A stretch of 64,000 bases of DNA from assembly GCF_038594605.1 (NCBI RefSeq), contig NZ_JBCFZM010000003.1, positions 310,001 through 374,000 of the forward strand. Direction: 5' to 3'. The position numbers and the translations under genes were made by a program. Positions 1-7,957 of this stretch are shown in pieces. Source of the DNA: Alteriqipengyuania bathyomarina_B. GTDB lineage: Bacteria; Pseudomonadota; Alphaproteobacteria; Sphingomonadales; Sphingomonadaceae. Position 1 is the first letter of the stretch; every line of letters starts with the position of its first letter. The notes beneath the pieces were generated by a model that worked only from the letters and a program-made list of their open reading frames with translations, was not told the DNA's origin and searched no databases.

Positions 1-667
1 CCATCAGCAGGTTCGGCTGGATAGCGGCAGGCGGTGCCACGAAGAACCATGGCGCAGCGAGGCCCAGCACCACCGTCGAAACCCCGCCATGGAAGGCTGC
101 GACCTCGAGTGGTCCGGCCCGCTGCGACTGCTGGCGGATGATGATGAAGTTGAGTGCATAAAGCACGGTCGAAACGAGGATCGACGCGAAGCCGATCATC
201 GCATCGCCATCCATCTCGCCTTGCCCAAGCCGCGCTCCCACGATGACCAGCGCCCCTGCGAAACTGACGAGCGAGGCGATGACGGCGCGCCGCGTCACCT
301 GCTCGCCCAGCAGGATCGCCGCGAGATACAGCGCGATCAGCGGAGCGACGAAGGAGATCGCGATGGTCTCCGCGATAGGCAGCTTTGTCAGCGCATAGAA
401 GAAGGTGAGGCCCATGAAGGCCGAGCACAGACCGCGCAGCAGGTGGAGCTTCAGCGTCGCTCGGTCGGGCCAGTGCTTGCGGTGGGCGAGCCACAGCGGC
501 GCGGCGATCCCGGTAGCGATCGCGGCGCGGAGCAGTGCGGCGGAAAAGGCACCGATCGCCAGCGCGGCGCCTTTCATGAAGGCGTCCATCGCCGATAGCA
601 TCGCGACACCGGCCAGCGCCATCGCGAACGGGGCCAGAAACGGGGTCGAAAGGACGAGGCGCGGCAT
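1..667 (-). CDS. EamA/DMT-family transporter (C-terminus outside window)
   Basis: Reverse-strand translation from the ATG gives an N-terminus of alternating hydrophobic helices, including LSAMDAFMKGAAL and, further on, FFYALTKLPIAETIAIS followed by VAPLIALYLAAILLGEQVT. That last block is the typical end of the first EamA repeat in drug/metabolite transporters. About 222 codons are present; the family is usually near 300 residues, so the C-terminal helices lie left of the window. The reading frame is closed by a TGA just upstream of the chosen ATG. It would be an inner-membrane exporter of small metabolites; the substrate cannot be predicted. Confidence 0.85.
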   Translation of the reverse strand, partial: MPRLVLSTPFLAPFAMALAGVAMLSAMDAFMKGAALAIGAFSAALLRAAIATGIAAPLWLAHRKHWPDRATLKLHLLRGLCSAFMGLTFFYALTKLPIAETIAISFVAPLIALYLAAILLGEQVTRRAVIASLVSFAGALVIVGARLGQGEMDGDAMIGFASILVSTVLYALNFIIIRQQSQRAGPLEVAAFHGGVSTVVLGLAAPWFFVAPPAAIQPNLLM

Positions 668-773
668 GGCGATGGCGACTAGCCCAGCACGATAGGTGCG
701 TCACTCTTCTGCCGCAGATGGCTGGTAAATTCATGCTTGGTAAAGCCGTAAGGCTTGAAGATTGCGCCGATTT

Positions 774-791
774 TGGCGAGAGTTCTCGCCA
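774..791. promoter_or_regulatory. Perfect 8-bp-arm inverted repeat upstream of the L,D-transpeptidase
   Basis: TGGCGAGA and TCTCGCCA flank a 2-base centre in the gap between the divergent transporter and L,D-transpeptidase genes, about 55 bases before the latter's start. No T-run follows on either strand, so it looks more like a protein-binding site than a terminator. The function is unknown. Confidence 0.3.
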
Positions 792-845
792 CGGCCTGTC
801 GCTGCGATCAGCGACGGATTTGATGTACAGGGTCACCCGATCACC

Positions 846-2225
846 ATGAAAAAGCTTGCACTTCCGTTCCTTCTCCTCGCCGGTACCGGGCTCGCGCTCC
901 CAGCGGCACTGGTCGCGCAGCAGGCACCGACGAACCTGTTGCCCGACGAGCAGGAAGATGTGCCCGAGCCCGACGATGCGGTGAGCACCAGCACCGCGAC
1001 GGGGCCGGTCGAAATGTCGAGCAATCCGGTCGTCCAGCAGATCGATCCGACCGTTCAGCAATGGACCGTCGCACAGGCCGAGGCGCTGGCCGAGGTTATT
1101 CAGGGCATTGATGCCGAAGGACTCATCCCCGCCGACTACGACCTTGCCGGGCTGCGCAATGCCATCTCCGCCGGTGCGGGGCAGCTGCTCGATCAGGAAG
1201 CCAGCCGCCGCTTCGTGTGGCTGGTGGAAGACATGCGTGATGGCCGCACGCCGATGGATAATCGCACGCAGTGGTTCGTGATGGACCCGGATGCGGACCG
1301 CTATCGCAGCGGTACGATGCTGAAGCAGGCACTGGCGAGCGACGACATCATGGGCACGCTGCAGGGCGTTGCGCCGCTGCATCCCGATTACGAAGCGCTC
1401 AAGGCGGAGCTGGCCAAGGCGACGCCGGGTACCAAGCGCTACAAGCTGGTGCAGGCCAACATGGACCGCTGGCGCTGGCTGCCCCGCGATCTGGGGCACC
1501 AGTACCTGATCACCAACGTGCCCGAATATCAGCTGCGCCTGACGGTCAACGACAAGATCATGCGCACCTATCGTACCGTGGTGGGTAAGCCCGGTCGCAC
1601 CGCGACCCCGCAGCTGGCCGAAAGCGTCGAGGGCGTGATCCTCAACCCGAACTGGACCGTGCCGCAGTCGATCGTGAAGGGCGAAGGGCTGGGCGCGCGC
1701 GTCCTCGGCAATCCGGCCTGGGCGAAGTCCAAGGGCTACACGGCGACCAAGGGTGCCAATGGCTGGGTTTCGGTGGTGCAGGGCCCCGGGCCGGGCAACG
1801 CGCTGGGCCGGATGAAGCTGGACATGCCCAACCGGCATGCGATCTTCTTCCACGACACGCCGTCGCGCGGCTTCTTCAAACAGGAGAACCGGGCGCTCAG
1901 CCACGGCTGCATTCGCACCGAACGCGCGACCGAGCTCGCGCTGACGCTGGCGATTTTGCAGGCCGGACTGACTGCGGACGAAGGCGTCGAACTGCTGGCG
2001 AGCGGCGAATACACGCGCGTCGAGTTCAACAACAAGATGCCCGCCTACATCACCTATTTCACGATGGCGACGAACATCGAGGGCGAGATGGCGACCTTCA
2101 AAGACATCTACGACCGCGATGCACCGGTGCTCGCCGCGTTCGATGCACCGCGCAAGGCCAATCGCAGCCGGGTGACCGACGAGGAAGTGATCGAGATCGT
2201 GAACGATCCGCGCGATATTGCGTGA
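846..2225 (+). CDS. L,D-transpeptidase, YcbB/LdtD type (YkuD domain), secreted
   Basis: Periplasmic peptidoglycan cross-linking enzyme that forms 3-3 links or attaches proteins to murein. A signal peptide starts MKKLALPFLLLAGTGLALPA and ends near VAQQ. The middle holds the scaffold-like region typical of large YcbB-type enzymes, and the YkuD catalytic motif SHGCIR lies at residues 352-357 with Cys355 as nucleophile. The ATG beginning this signal peptide was chosen over an in-frame upstream start that would add 28 non-signal residues. At 459 residues it fits the long, scaffold-bearing class. A second, unrelated-looking YkuD-type protein lies on the opposite strand about 0.5 kb downstream. Confidence 0.9.
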   Translation: MKKLALPFLLLAGTGLALPAALVAQQAPTNLLPDEQEDVPEPDDAVSTSTATGPVEMSSNPVVQQIDPTVQQWTVAQAEALAEVIQGIDAEGLIPADYDLAGLRNAISAGAGQLLDQEASRRFVWLVEDMRDGRTPMDNRTQWFVMDPDADRYRSGTMLKQALASDDIMGTLQGVAPLHPDYEALKAELAKATPGTKRYKLVQANMDRWRWLPRDLGHQYLITNVPEYQLRLTVNDKIMRTYRTVVGKPGRTATPQLAESVEGVILNPNWTVPQSIVKGEGLGARVLGNPAWAKSKGYTATKGANGWVSVVQGPGPGNALGRMKLDMPNRHAIFFHDTPSRGFFKQENRALSHGCIRTERATELALTLAILQAGLTADEGVELLASGEYTRVEFNNKMPAYITYFTMATNIEGEMATFKDIYDRDAPVLAAFDAPRKANRSRVTDEEVIEIVNDPRDIA

Positions 2226-2232
2226 GGGGCGC

Positions 2233-2724
2233 TCAATCCTCCTCCAACTCGTCCCGAAAGCGGATGAGGAAATAGCGGTAGATCATCGCCGATCCCAACG
2301 CGCACCAGAGGCCCAGCGCCAGCACGAGCGGCTGCTGGGTCAGCGACCCCGACCTTCCGAAGCCGAACCAGAATGCCAGGGTCGCTGCCAGCACGGCGGC
2401 CAGGAGTGAGGCCGGGTGGCGGATGTGTCTGCCGATCATCCACGCTATGGGCACGCCGACCACTACCAGCGCACACCCGATCGCGATGAATGCGAACACT
2501 GCGATTGCGACCAACACCATCGCACTCGTGATCGCAAAACCCGGTACGTCGGCGAAGGACTGAGGCACGGGGATCAGTGGTGTTGCGCCTTTGACCACAG
2601 GTTCGACGACGGCTGCCGGCAATACCGAGAGCGCGACGAATATCGCTGCACATCCCGTCGCCGGAATTAGCGCTGCGATCGGGGGCCATAGATGACTGCT
2701 GTCGAACTGCGGCCTGTAGGGCAT
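2233..2724 (-). CDS. Hypothetical four-helix membrane protein
   Basis: 163 residues with about four hydrophobic segments: near residues 13-40 (IAALIPATGCAAIFVALSVL), 65-90, 92-112 and 120-150. It ends in a charged tail RFRDELEED. No catalytic motif is recognised. It follows the YkuD_2-type L,D-transpeptidase gene on the same strand with a gap of 4 bases, so the two are probably co-transcribed. A role linked to envelope maintenance is only inferred from that position. Confidence 0.7.
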   Translation of the reverse strand: MPYRPQFDSSHLWPPIAALIPATGCAAIFVALSVLPAAVVEPVVKGATPLIPVPQSFADVPGFAITSAMVLVAIAVFAFIAIGCALVVVGVPIAWMIGRHIRHPASLLAAVLAATLAFWFGFGRSGSLTQQPLVLALGLWCALGSAMIYRYFLIRFRDELEED

Positions 2725-2728
2725 CGCC

Positions 2729-3478
2729 CTAGAATACGCCCGGATTGGTCTGTTCGAAAGTTTTCTGTTTGGGCTGGCGCAGGATGTGGTAGCCGTTCTC
2801 CGGCTCGCCCACGATGGTCGTCGGCGGGTAGGCGCGGGTGCCGTCTTCCTTCAGCCCCAGCGCCTCGGCATAGAGCAGGCGCCCGCCCGAGAGATTCAGC
2901 AGCGCGATCTTGAACTGCTCCTCGCCCAGCGCGAAGCAGCCATTGGAGCGGCCCAGCCGACCCCACCGCTCGACATGCGAAGGTTCGGCATAGGTCGCGC
3001 GGTGCATCACGATATAGCGTTGCAGCGCGTGGTTGTTGGTCGGGTCGAGCCCGCCAAGCCGCACCGATGTGCCGAACTTGCCGGTGTACCATTCCCATGT
3101 AACGTAAGCGCCGCGGCTGGTCGCGTTGGAACCTTCGACGTTGGAGAAGGTGTTGAGCCAGCCGTCATGCTCGGGGTCGGAACCCGTGCCGTGACTGACG
3201 TGGAAGCTCTTCACTTCCTGCCGCTCCAGATTGACGAAGTGGAAGCGGCGTTCGGCGGAATGGAGCCCGAAATCGGCAATCCCGACGATGTCCTTGCGCC
3301 AGATGACATCGCCCGCCTTGTCCAGCTCGCGCTTGGCGATCTTGGACAGCTCCCGGTCGCGCGGGCTGCCTGCCATCGGCTGCGCGAACACGCGCGTCGG
3401 CAGGCTGACAGATGCACCCAGCGCAATACCGGTGCCAAGGCCCGTCTTGATGAGATCGCGACGTTTCATATCCGGCAT
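2729..3478 (-). CDS. Murein L,D-transpeptidase catalytic-domain protein (YkuD_2 type)
   Basis: 249 residues. The N-terminus has MKRRDLIKTG followed by a hydrophobic stretch ending VFAQ, which resembles a Tat signal. The mature part contains HVSHGTGSDPEH, GAYVTWEWYTGKFG and SNGCFALGEEQF, matching the short YkuD_2 family in which Cys181 of SNGC would be the nucleophile. Start choice is uncertain: an in-frame ATG three codons later begins directly at the twin-arginine segment. It forms a likely two-gene unit with the small membrane protein that follows. Whether it acts on peptidoglycan or a periplasmic protein is not shown here. Confidence 0.82.
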   Translation of the reverse strand: MPDMKRRDLIKTGLGTGIALGASVSLPTRVFAQPMAGSPRDRELSKIAKRELDKAGDVIWRKDIVGIADFGLHSAERRFHFVNLERQEVKSFHVSHGTGSDPEHDGWLNTFSNVEGSNATSRGAYVTWEWYTGKFGTSVRLGGLDPTNNHALQRYIVMHRATYAEPSHVERWGRLGRSNGCFALGEEQFKIALLNLSGGRLLYAEALGLKEDGTRAYPPTTIVGEPENGYHILRQPKQKTFEQTNPGVF

Positions 3479-3574
3479 ATGCTATAACCCAGCTTAATGG
3501 ATGCTTGAAGCCGATTCACCCTACGGCCTTTGGGACGGTATCAGGATGCGACAGACCGAGCCGCCGACCTGTTC

Positions 3575-4510
3575 CTAGGTGCTGCAACCTGCATCCTCCC
3601 GAGTGAATTGCGAGCTTGCATTGGCATCGGCCATCGCAATCATCGAACGTGCGTGCCGCGCGGCCACCTCGCGCTGGTCCTCGCCATAGCCACCGCCCAG
3701 CGCGCTCGCGACGGGCAGCCCGCGCTGGCGGACCGTCTCGACCACATACCGATCGCGGCGCTCGAGCCCGGCATCGCTCAGCGACAGCCGACCCAGCTTG
3801 TCGCGCTCGTGCGGGTCGACGCCAGCCTGGTAAAGCACGATATCGGGTGCGAAATCGTCCAGCAGGCGCGGCAGACGATCAGCGAGAGTGGCGAGGTATT
3901 CCGCGTCGCCCGTTCCGTCGGGCAGCGCGATATCGAGGGTGGAGCGGGCCTTCCTGACAGGGAAGTTCTTTTCTGCATGGATCGAGAGCGTGAAGATCTC
4001 GTCGCGCCCGGCGGTAAGGCTGGCGGTGCCGTCGCCCTGGTGCACATCGCAATCGAGGAGCAGCACGCGCGCCGCGTCCCCTTCCGCAATCAGGCGGTTG
4101 GCGCACACCGCAAGGTCGTTGAACACGCAGAAGCCTGCGCCGGTATCATAGAGCGCATGGTGGCTGCCCGCCGCGCTGTTGGCGGCGTAGCCATGCGCAA
4201 ACGCCAGCTGTGCGGCGAGCCAGGTGCCGCCATTGGTGTGCCGCACCCGGCTGGCGATATGGGGCGTAACCGGAAAGCCGATCCGCCGTTCCTTCTGGCG
4301 CGGGACCTGTGCGGTGAAGACTTGCTCGACATAGTCGGGGCAATGCACCGCCTCCAGCCATTCGCGCGGGCAGGGATCGGGCGCATGCTCGGTCATCGCC
4401 ACACCGCTTGCCCGCAGCGCTTCCATCACGAGATAGTACTTGTCGAACTTGAACGTCCCGCGCTCGGGCCGGGGGGCCATGTAGTCGACGTGGTGAACGA
4501 CGTGGAGCAT
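3575..4510 (-). CDS. Histone deacetylase family (acetylpolyamine amidohydrolase-like) protein
   Basis: Zinc-dependent deacetylase fold. Visible family motifs are the HTNGGTW segment, SHHALYDTGAGFCVFND with the catalytic His pair region, LLLDCDVHQGDGTA with Asp/His zinc ligands, and YQAGVDPHERDKLGRLSLS near the C-terminus. The 311-residue length is typical of bacterial single-domain members, which act on acetylated small molecules or proteins. Its ATG overlaps the stop codon of mntP by one base (TGATG), suggesting translational coupling. The natural substrate is unknown. Confidence 0.88.
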   Translation of the reverse strand: MLHVVHHVDYMAPRPERGTFKFDKYYLVMEALRASGVAMTEHAPDPCPREWLEAVHCPDYVEQVFTAQVPRQKERRIGFPVTPHIASRVRHTNGGTWLAAQLAFAHGYAANSAAGSHHALYDTGAGFCVFNDLAVCANRLIAEGDAARVLLLDCDVHQGDGTASLTAGRDEIFTLSIHAEKNFPVRKARSTLDIALPDGTGDAEYLATLADRLPRLLDDFAPDIVLYQAGVDPHERDKLGRLSLSDAGLERRDRYVVETVRQRGLPVASALGGGYGEDQREVAARHARSMIAMADANASSQFTREDAGCST

Positions 4511-5055
4511 CAGGCCCACCCCATGTGGTCGACCACGATTTTGCACCCCAGCGCGATCAGGATCACGCCGCCTGCCCGTTCGGCCCACGCGCCGAAGCGG
4601 TCGCCCGCGACCCGGCCCAGCGCCACGCCGAACGCGCTGAGCAGCAGGGTCACGACCCCGATCGCCAGAGCGGCCCACAGCGGATCGACCGCGAGCGTGG
4701 GAAGCGTTACCCCGGCGGCGAGCGCGTCGATGCTCGTCGCCACTCCCGCGATCAGCAGCGCACGCCCGGTCAGCACGTGCGCCGCTTCCTCCTCGCCCAC
4801 ATCGCCGCGCAGCATCCTCGCGCCGAGAAAAGTCAGCAGGCCGAAGGCGATCCAGTGGTCGATTGCCGCGACATAGGCCATCGCGAGCGCGCCGATGCCC
4901 CACCCAATCAGCGGCATCACCCCCTGGAACACGCCGAAGGTGAGCGCGATGGCCGCACCGCCACCCGCGGCGGGGCGAAAGCGGGCGCCCTGGGTGAGGG
5001 CGACCGCGAAGGCATCCATGGCGAGCGCGAGGGCGAGGAAAAGGACTTCGAGCAA
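4510..5055 (-). CDS. mntP: Manganese efflux pump MntP
   Basis: 181-residue inner-membrane protein of the MntP family, which exports Mn2+. Two related halves are visible, each with a membrane-embedded acidic motif: LAMDAFAVALTQGA at the start and TSIDALAAGVTLPTL after the middle. About six transmembrane segments fit the family length. It lies between the thioredoxin-like gene (12-base gap upstream) and the deacetylase-like gene (one-base overlap downstream) on the same strand. No mntP riboswitch was seen, as there is almost no upstream gap. Confidence 0.9.
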   Translation of the reverse strand: MLEVLFLALALAMDAFAVALTQGARFRPAAGGGAAIALTFGVFQGVMPLIGWGIGALAMAYVAAIDHWIAFGLLTFLGARMLRGDVGEEEAAHVLTGRALLIAGVATSIDALAAGVTLPTLAVDPLWAALAIGVVTLLLSAFGVALGRVAGDRFGAWAERAGGVILIALGCKIVVDHMGWA

Positions 5056-5067
5056 GGTCTTCGCGGG

Positions 5068-5610
5068 TTACCCAGCGGCGTCGGCGGCGGTCGCATCCAA
5101 CGCGCCCGCTTCGCCCGCATAGCTTTCGATGATGGCGTAGATCGCTTCTTCGCTGCGGCTCGCAGCATTGCGCCACCCCTTCGCGCTTTCGGGCGTGTTC
5201 ACCAGTGCGCCCTCGCTGTCGATCACCAGCAGGTTGGGCGTGCCCTCGATATCGCTCACGCCGTATCGCGCTGCGAGATCGAGATTGCGCCCCTTGTCGG
5301 TCTGCGGCGTGCCGATGTCGATGAAGACCACCTCGAACCGATCGCGCAGCAACGGCTCGAACCCGGGGCTGGTGAGCCATCCGGCGAGCGCGCGGCTGTC
5401 GTGGCACCAGTTCGCGCCGAACACCGCGAGCACCTTTTGTCCCGGTTCAAGCTGGGCGATCGTGCGCTCCAGCGCTTGCGCCTGTTCCGCTTCGCTTACG
5501 CTTTCATCGTAGGGTGCCGCGTCCGGCACGCCCGCCACTGTCTCGGCGAAGGCGTGGCCCGGCAACAGCAGCACCGCGACCAGCATTGCCAGCGTTGCGA
5601 GGCGCTTCAC
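5068..5610 (-). CDS. Secreted thioredoxin-like protein with CxxS active site
   Basis: A signal peptide (MKRLATLAMLVAVLLLPGHAFA) is followed by a thioredoxin fold with VLAVFGANWCHDSRALAGWL and the cis-Pro region IEGTPNLLVIDSEG. The active site is Cys-His-Asp-Ser rather than CxxC, so it is unlikely to be a normal disulfide oxidoreductase; CxxS proteins often act as isomerases or in mixed-disulfide trapping. Its start overlaps the ispG stop by four bases (ATGA), placing it in one transcription unit with ispG, mntP and the deacetylase-like gene. The biological target is unknown. Confidence 0.8.
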   Translation of the reverse strand: MKRLATLAMLVAVLLLPGHAFAETVAGVPDAAPYDESVSEAEQAQALERTIAQLEPGQKVLAVFGANWCHDSRALAGWLTSPGFEPLLRDRFEVVFIDIGTPQTDKGRNLDLAARYGVSDIEGTPNLLVIDSEGALVNTPESAKGWRNAASRSEEAIYAIIESYAGEAGALDATAADAAG

Positions 5611-6758
5611 TCTGCCGCTTCCACCGCCGGTGCCGCGTGCGGATCGAACGCGACGTCCTCGCCCGCATCGATCCGCGCGGCTTTCTCTTCCACCAGCCGG
5701 ACGATGTGATCGAGCATGCTCTCGTCTTCGACATGATGGTCGGTCACCCCGCTCAGGTAGACCATGTGCTTGCCCTTGCCGCCGCCGGTGATGCCGATGT
5801 CGGTCTCGCGCGCTTCGCCCGGGCCATTGACGACGCAGCCGAGAACCGAAAGGCTCATCGGCGTCTTGATGTGCTCAAGCCGCTTTTCCAGCGCCTCGAC
5901 CGTGCGGATCACGTCGAAGCCCTGGCGCGAGCACGACGGGCACGAGACGACGCGGACGCCGCGGGTGCGCAGGCCCAGTGCTTTCAGCATCTCGAACCCG
6001 ACGCGCACTTCCTGCTCGGGCTCCGCGGAGAGGCTGACGCGGATCGTGTCGCCGATCCCTGCCCACAGCAGCGATCCGATTCCGATCGAGGATTTGACCG
6101 TCCCGCCGATCAGCCCGCCCGCTTCGGTGATGCCCAGATGGAGCGGGCAGTCCACTGCTTCGGCGAGTCCGTGATAGGCCGCGACCGCGAGGAACACGTC
6201 GGAGGCTTTTACCGCCACCTTGTATTCGTGGAAATCGTGGTCCTGCAGCAGCTTGATATGATCGAGCGCGCTTTCGATCAGCGCTTCGGGGCAAGGCTCG
6301 CCGTATTTCTCCAGCAGGTCCTTTTCGAGGCTGCCGGCATTCACACCGATCCGGATTGCGCAGCCATTGGCCTTGGCGGCGCGGACGACCTCGGCCACGC
6401 GCTCGCTCGATCCGATATTGCCCGGGTTGATCCGCAGGCAGGCCGCGCCCTTGTCGGCGGCTTCGAGCGCGCGCTTGTAGTGGAAGTGGATGTCCGCGAC
6501 GATCGGCACATTCGCCGCGCGGGTGATCTTGTCGAAATGCCGCGTTGCCTCTTCGGTGGGGCACGAGACGCGGATGATGTCCGCGCCCGCATCCTCGCAC
6601 CGGCGGATCTGGTCGAGCGTCGCGCCGACATCCTCGGTCGGCGTGTTGGTCATCGTCTGCACGGTGATCGGCGCATCGCCGCCTACGGCGACATTGCCGA
6701 CCATGATCTGGCGGGACTGGCGGCGTTCGATCGTGCGCCAGGGGCGGATTGCATTCAT
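5607..6758 (-). CDS. ispG: 4-hydroxy-3-methylbut-2-enyl diphosphate synthase (IspG/GcpE)
   Basis: Converts methylerythritol cyclodiphosphate to HMBPP in the MEP isoprenoid pathway using a 4Fe-4S cluster. Family blocks are clear: VGGDAPITVQTMTNTPTEDV at the start, INPGNIG and IRIGVNAGSLE in the TIM barrel, and the cluster ligands Cys273, Cys276 (SCPSC) and Cys308 (LGCVVNGPGEA). The 383-residue length matches the short bacterial type without the inserted plant domain. The chosen ATG gives the expected N-terminus. Upstream lies a 197-base gap with repeated TGACAC hexamers that could hold regulatory sites. Confidence 0.96.
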   Translation of the reverse strand: MNAIRPWRTIERRQSRQIMVGNVAVGGDAPITVQTMTNTPTEDVGATLDQIRRCEDAGADIIRVSCPTEEATRHFDKITRAANVPIVADIHFHYKRALEAADKGAACLRINPGNIGSSERVAEVVRAAKANGCAIRIGVNAGSLEKDLLEKYGEPCPEALIESALDHIKLLQDHDFHEYKVAVKASDVFLAVAAYHGLAEAVDCPLHLGITEAGGLIGGTVKSSIGIGSLLWAGIGDTIRVSLSAEPEQEVRVGFEMLKALGLRTRGVRVVSCPSCSRQGFDVIRTVEALEKRLEHIKTPMSLSVLGCVVNGPGEARETDIGITGGGKGKHMVYLSGVTDHHVEDESMLDHIVRLVEEKAARIDAGEDVAFDPHAAPAVEAAE

Positions 6759-6955
6759 GCTCTTAGTCTTTCGTGCCGGACTGCTGACACACCTGACACA
6801 GTGTCCAGGGGAAGAAAACCAGCGGGTCGCTCGTGGACTTCGCCGTCTGTCATATGGCTGCGATGCTGCGATTTTGCGACCCTTGACATGGCAATGTCCT
6901 TAACATGCGATCGTCCCGGTAGGAAATCGCGCGCATCTGGGGCAATGATCGCCCG

Positions 6956-7954
6956 ATGAACGATCCGACCGAACTCGAACCGGGCACGCCGCTGCTGTTC
7001 GCCCGCGTGCTGGACGGGCAGGGCGGCGGGCGCGCGATCGACTGGGCGGGGATCCGGGAATGGGAGCCGCGCCCCGACGGGCCCGTGCTGTGGATGCACC
7101 TGTGCCGCAACACGCCGGGCGTCTACGAATGGCTGCAGGACCATGCCGGCATTCCGGAACCCACCGCCGAGCTGCTGACCAGCGACGACACCCGGCCGCG
7201 CGCCTTCCGCGAAGGGAACACGCTGGTCGCGACGCTGAGGGGGATCAACTTCAACCCCGGCGCGCAGCCCGAGGACATGATCAGCATGCAGGTGTGGAGC
7301 GACGGCGTACGCCTGATCACCTTGCGGCGGCACCCATTACAGACGCCGCGCCAGATCCTCGCGCAGATCGATCGCGGAGCGGGACCGGGCGACGTGGGGG
7401 CGGTGGTCACCGCGCTGACCGAAGCGATGGTGGCACGGATGAATGCCTCGATCGTCGACATGAACAACCATATCGACGCGCTCGAAGAGCAGGATATGGA
7501 CGATGATCCGGAAGAAATGCTGCAGAAGATCGCCAGCATTCGCCGCAATTGCCTGGGGCTCCAGCGCCACATGGGGCCACAGCACGTCGCGCTGGAGTCG
7601 ATCAGCCGCGAGGCGCCGCCCTGGTTCGAAGAGCACGACCGGCGCGAGATCGCCGAGACGATCGACCGGCTGCGCCGCTATCTCGACGATATCGACATCA
7701 GCAAGGAAAGCGCGGTCGTGCTGATGGACGAGCTGCGCACCCGCGCGCTCGCCAGCAACGAACGCGCCACCTACATGCTCACCATCGTGGCGGGCATCTT
7801 CCTGCCGCTGGGCTTCCTCACCGGGTTGCTCGGTATCAATGTCGGCGGAATGCCGGGCGTGAACGATGGCGACGCATTCTGGTGGGTCGCGGGCGCGTGC
7901 CTGGCGATCATCGCGGTGCTGCTGGTGATCTTCAAGCGGCTGAAGTGGCTGTGA
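6956..7954 (+). CDS. zntB: CorA-family zinc/magnesium transporter (ZntB-like)
   Basis: 332 residues with a long cytoplasmic alpha/beta N-terminal domain, a coiled region around DMNNHIDALEEQDMDDDPEE, and two C-terminal transmembrane helices. The first helix ends at the CorA-family signature, here GINVGGMPGV, where GxN is kept and the next residues are of the ZntB kind rather than MPEL. ZntB proteins move Zn2+ across the inner membrane. The start fits the family N-terminus. The gene is convergent with the DUF885 gene, separated by three bases. Confidence 0.88.
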   Translation: MNDPTELEPGTPLLFARVLDGQGGGRAIDWAGIREWEPRPDGPVLWMHLCRNTPGVYEWLQDHAGIPEPTAELLTSDDTRPRAFREGNTLVATLRGINFNPGAQPEDMISMQVWSDGVRLITLRRHPLQTPRQILAQIDRGAGPGDVGAVVTALTEAMVARMNASIVDMNNHIDALEEQDMDDDPEEMLQKIASIRRNCLGLQRHMGPQHVALESISREAPPWFEEHDRREIAETIDRLRRYLDDIDISKESAVVLMDELRTRALASNERATYMLTIVAGIFLPLGFLTGLLGINVGGMPGVNDGDAFWWVAGACLAIIAVLLVIFKRLKWL

Positions 7955-7957
7955 GGA

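Noticed and set aside
3530..4876. Long plus-strand reading frame antisense to the deacetylase and mntP genes
   Set aside because: Its translation is a low-complexity Arg/Ala/Pro-rich product of high-GC antisense sequence, and the opposite strand encodes clear conserved proteins.
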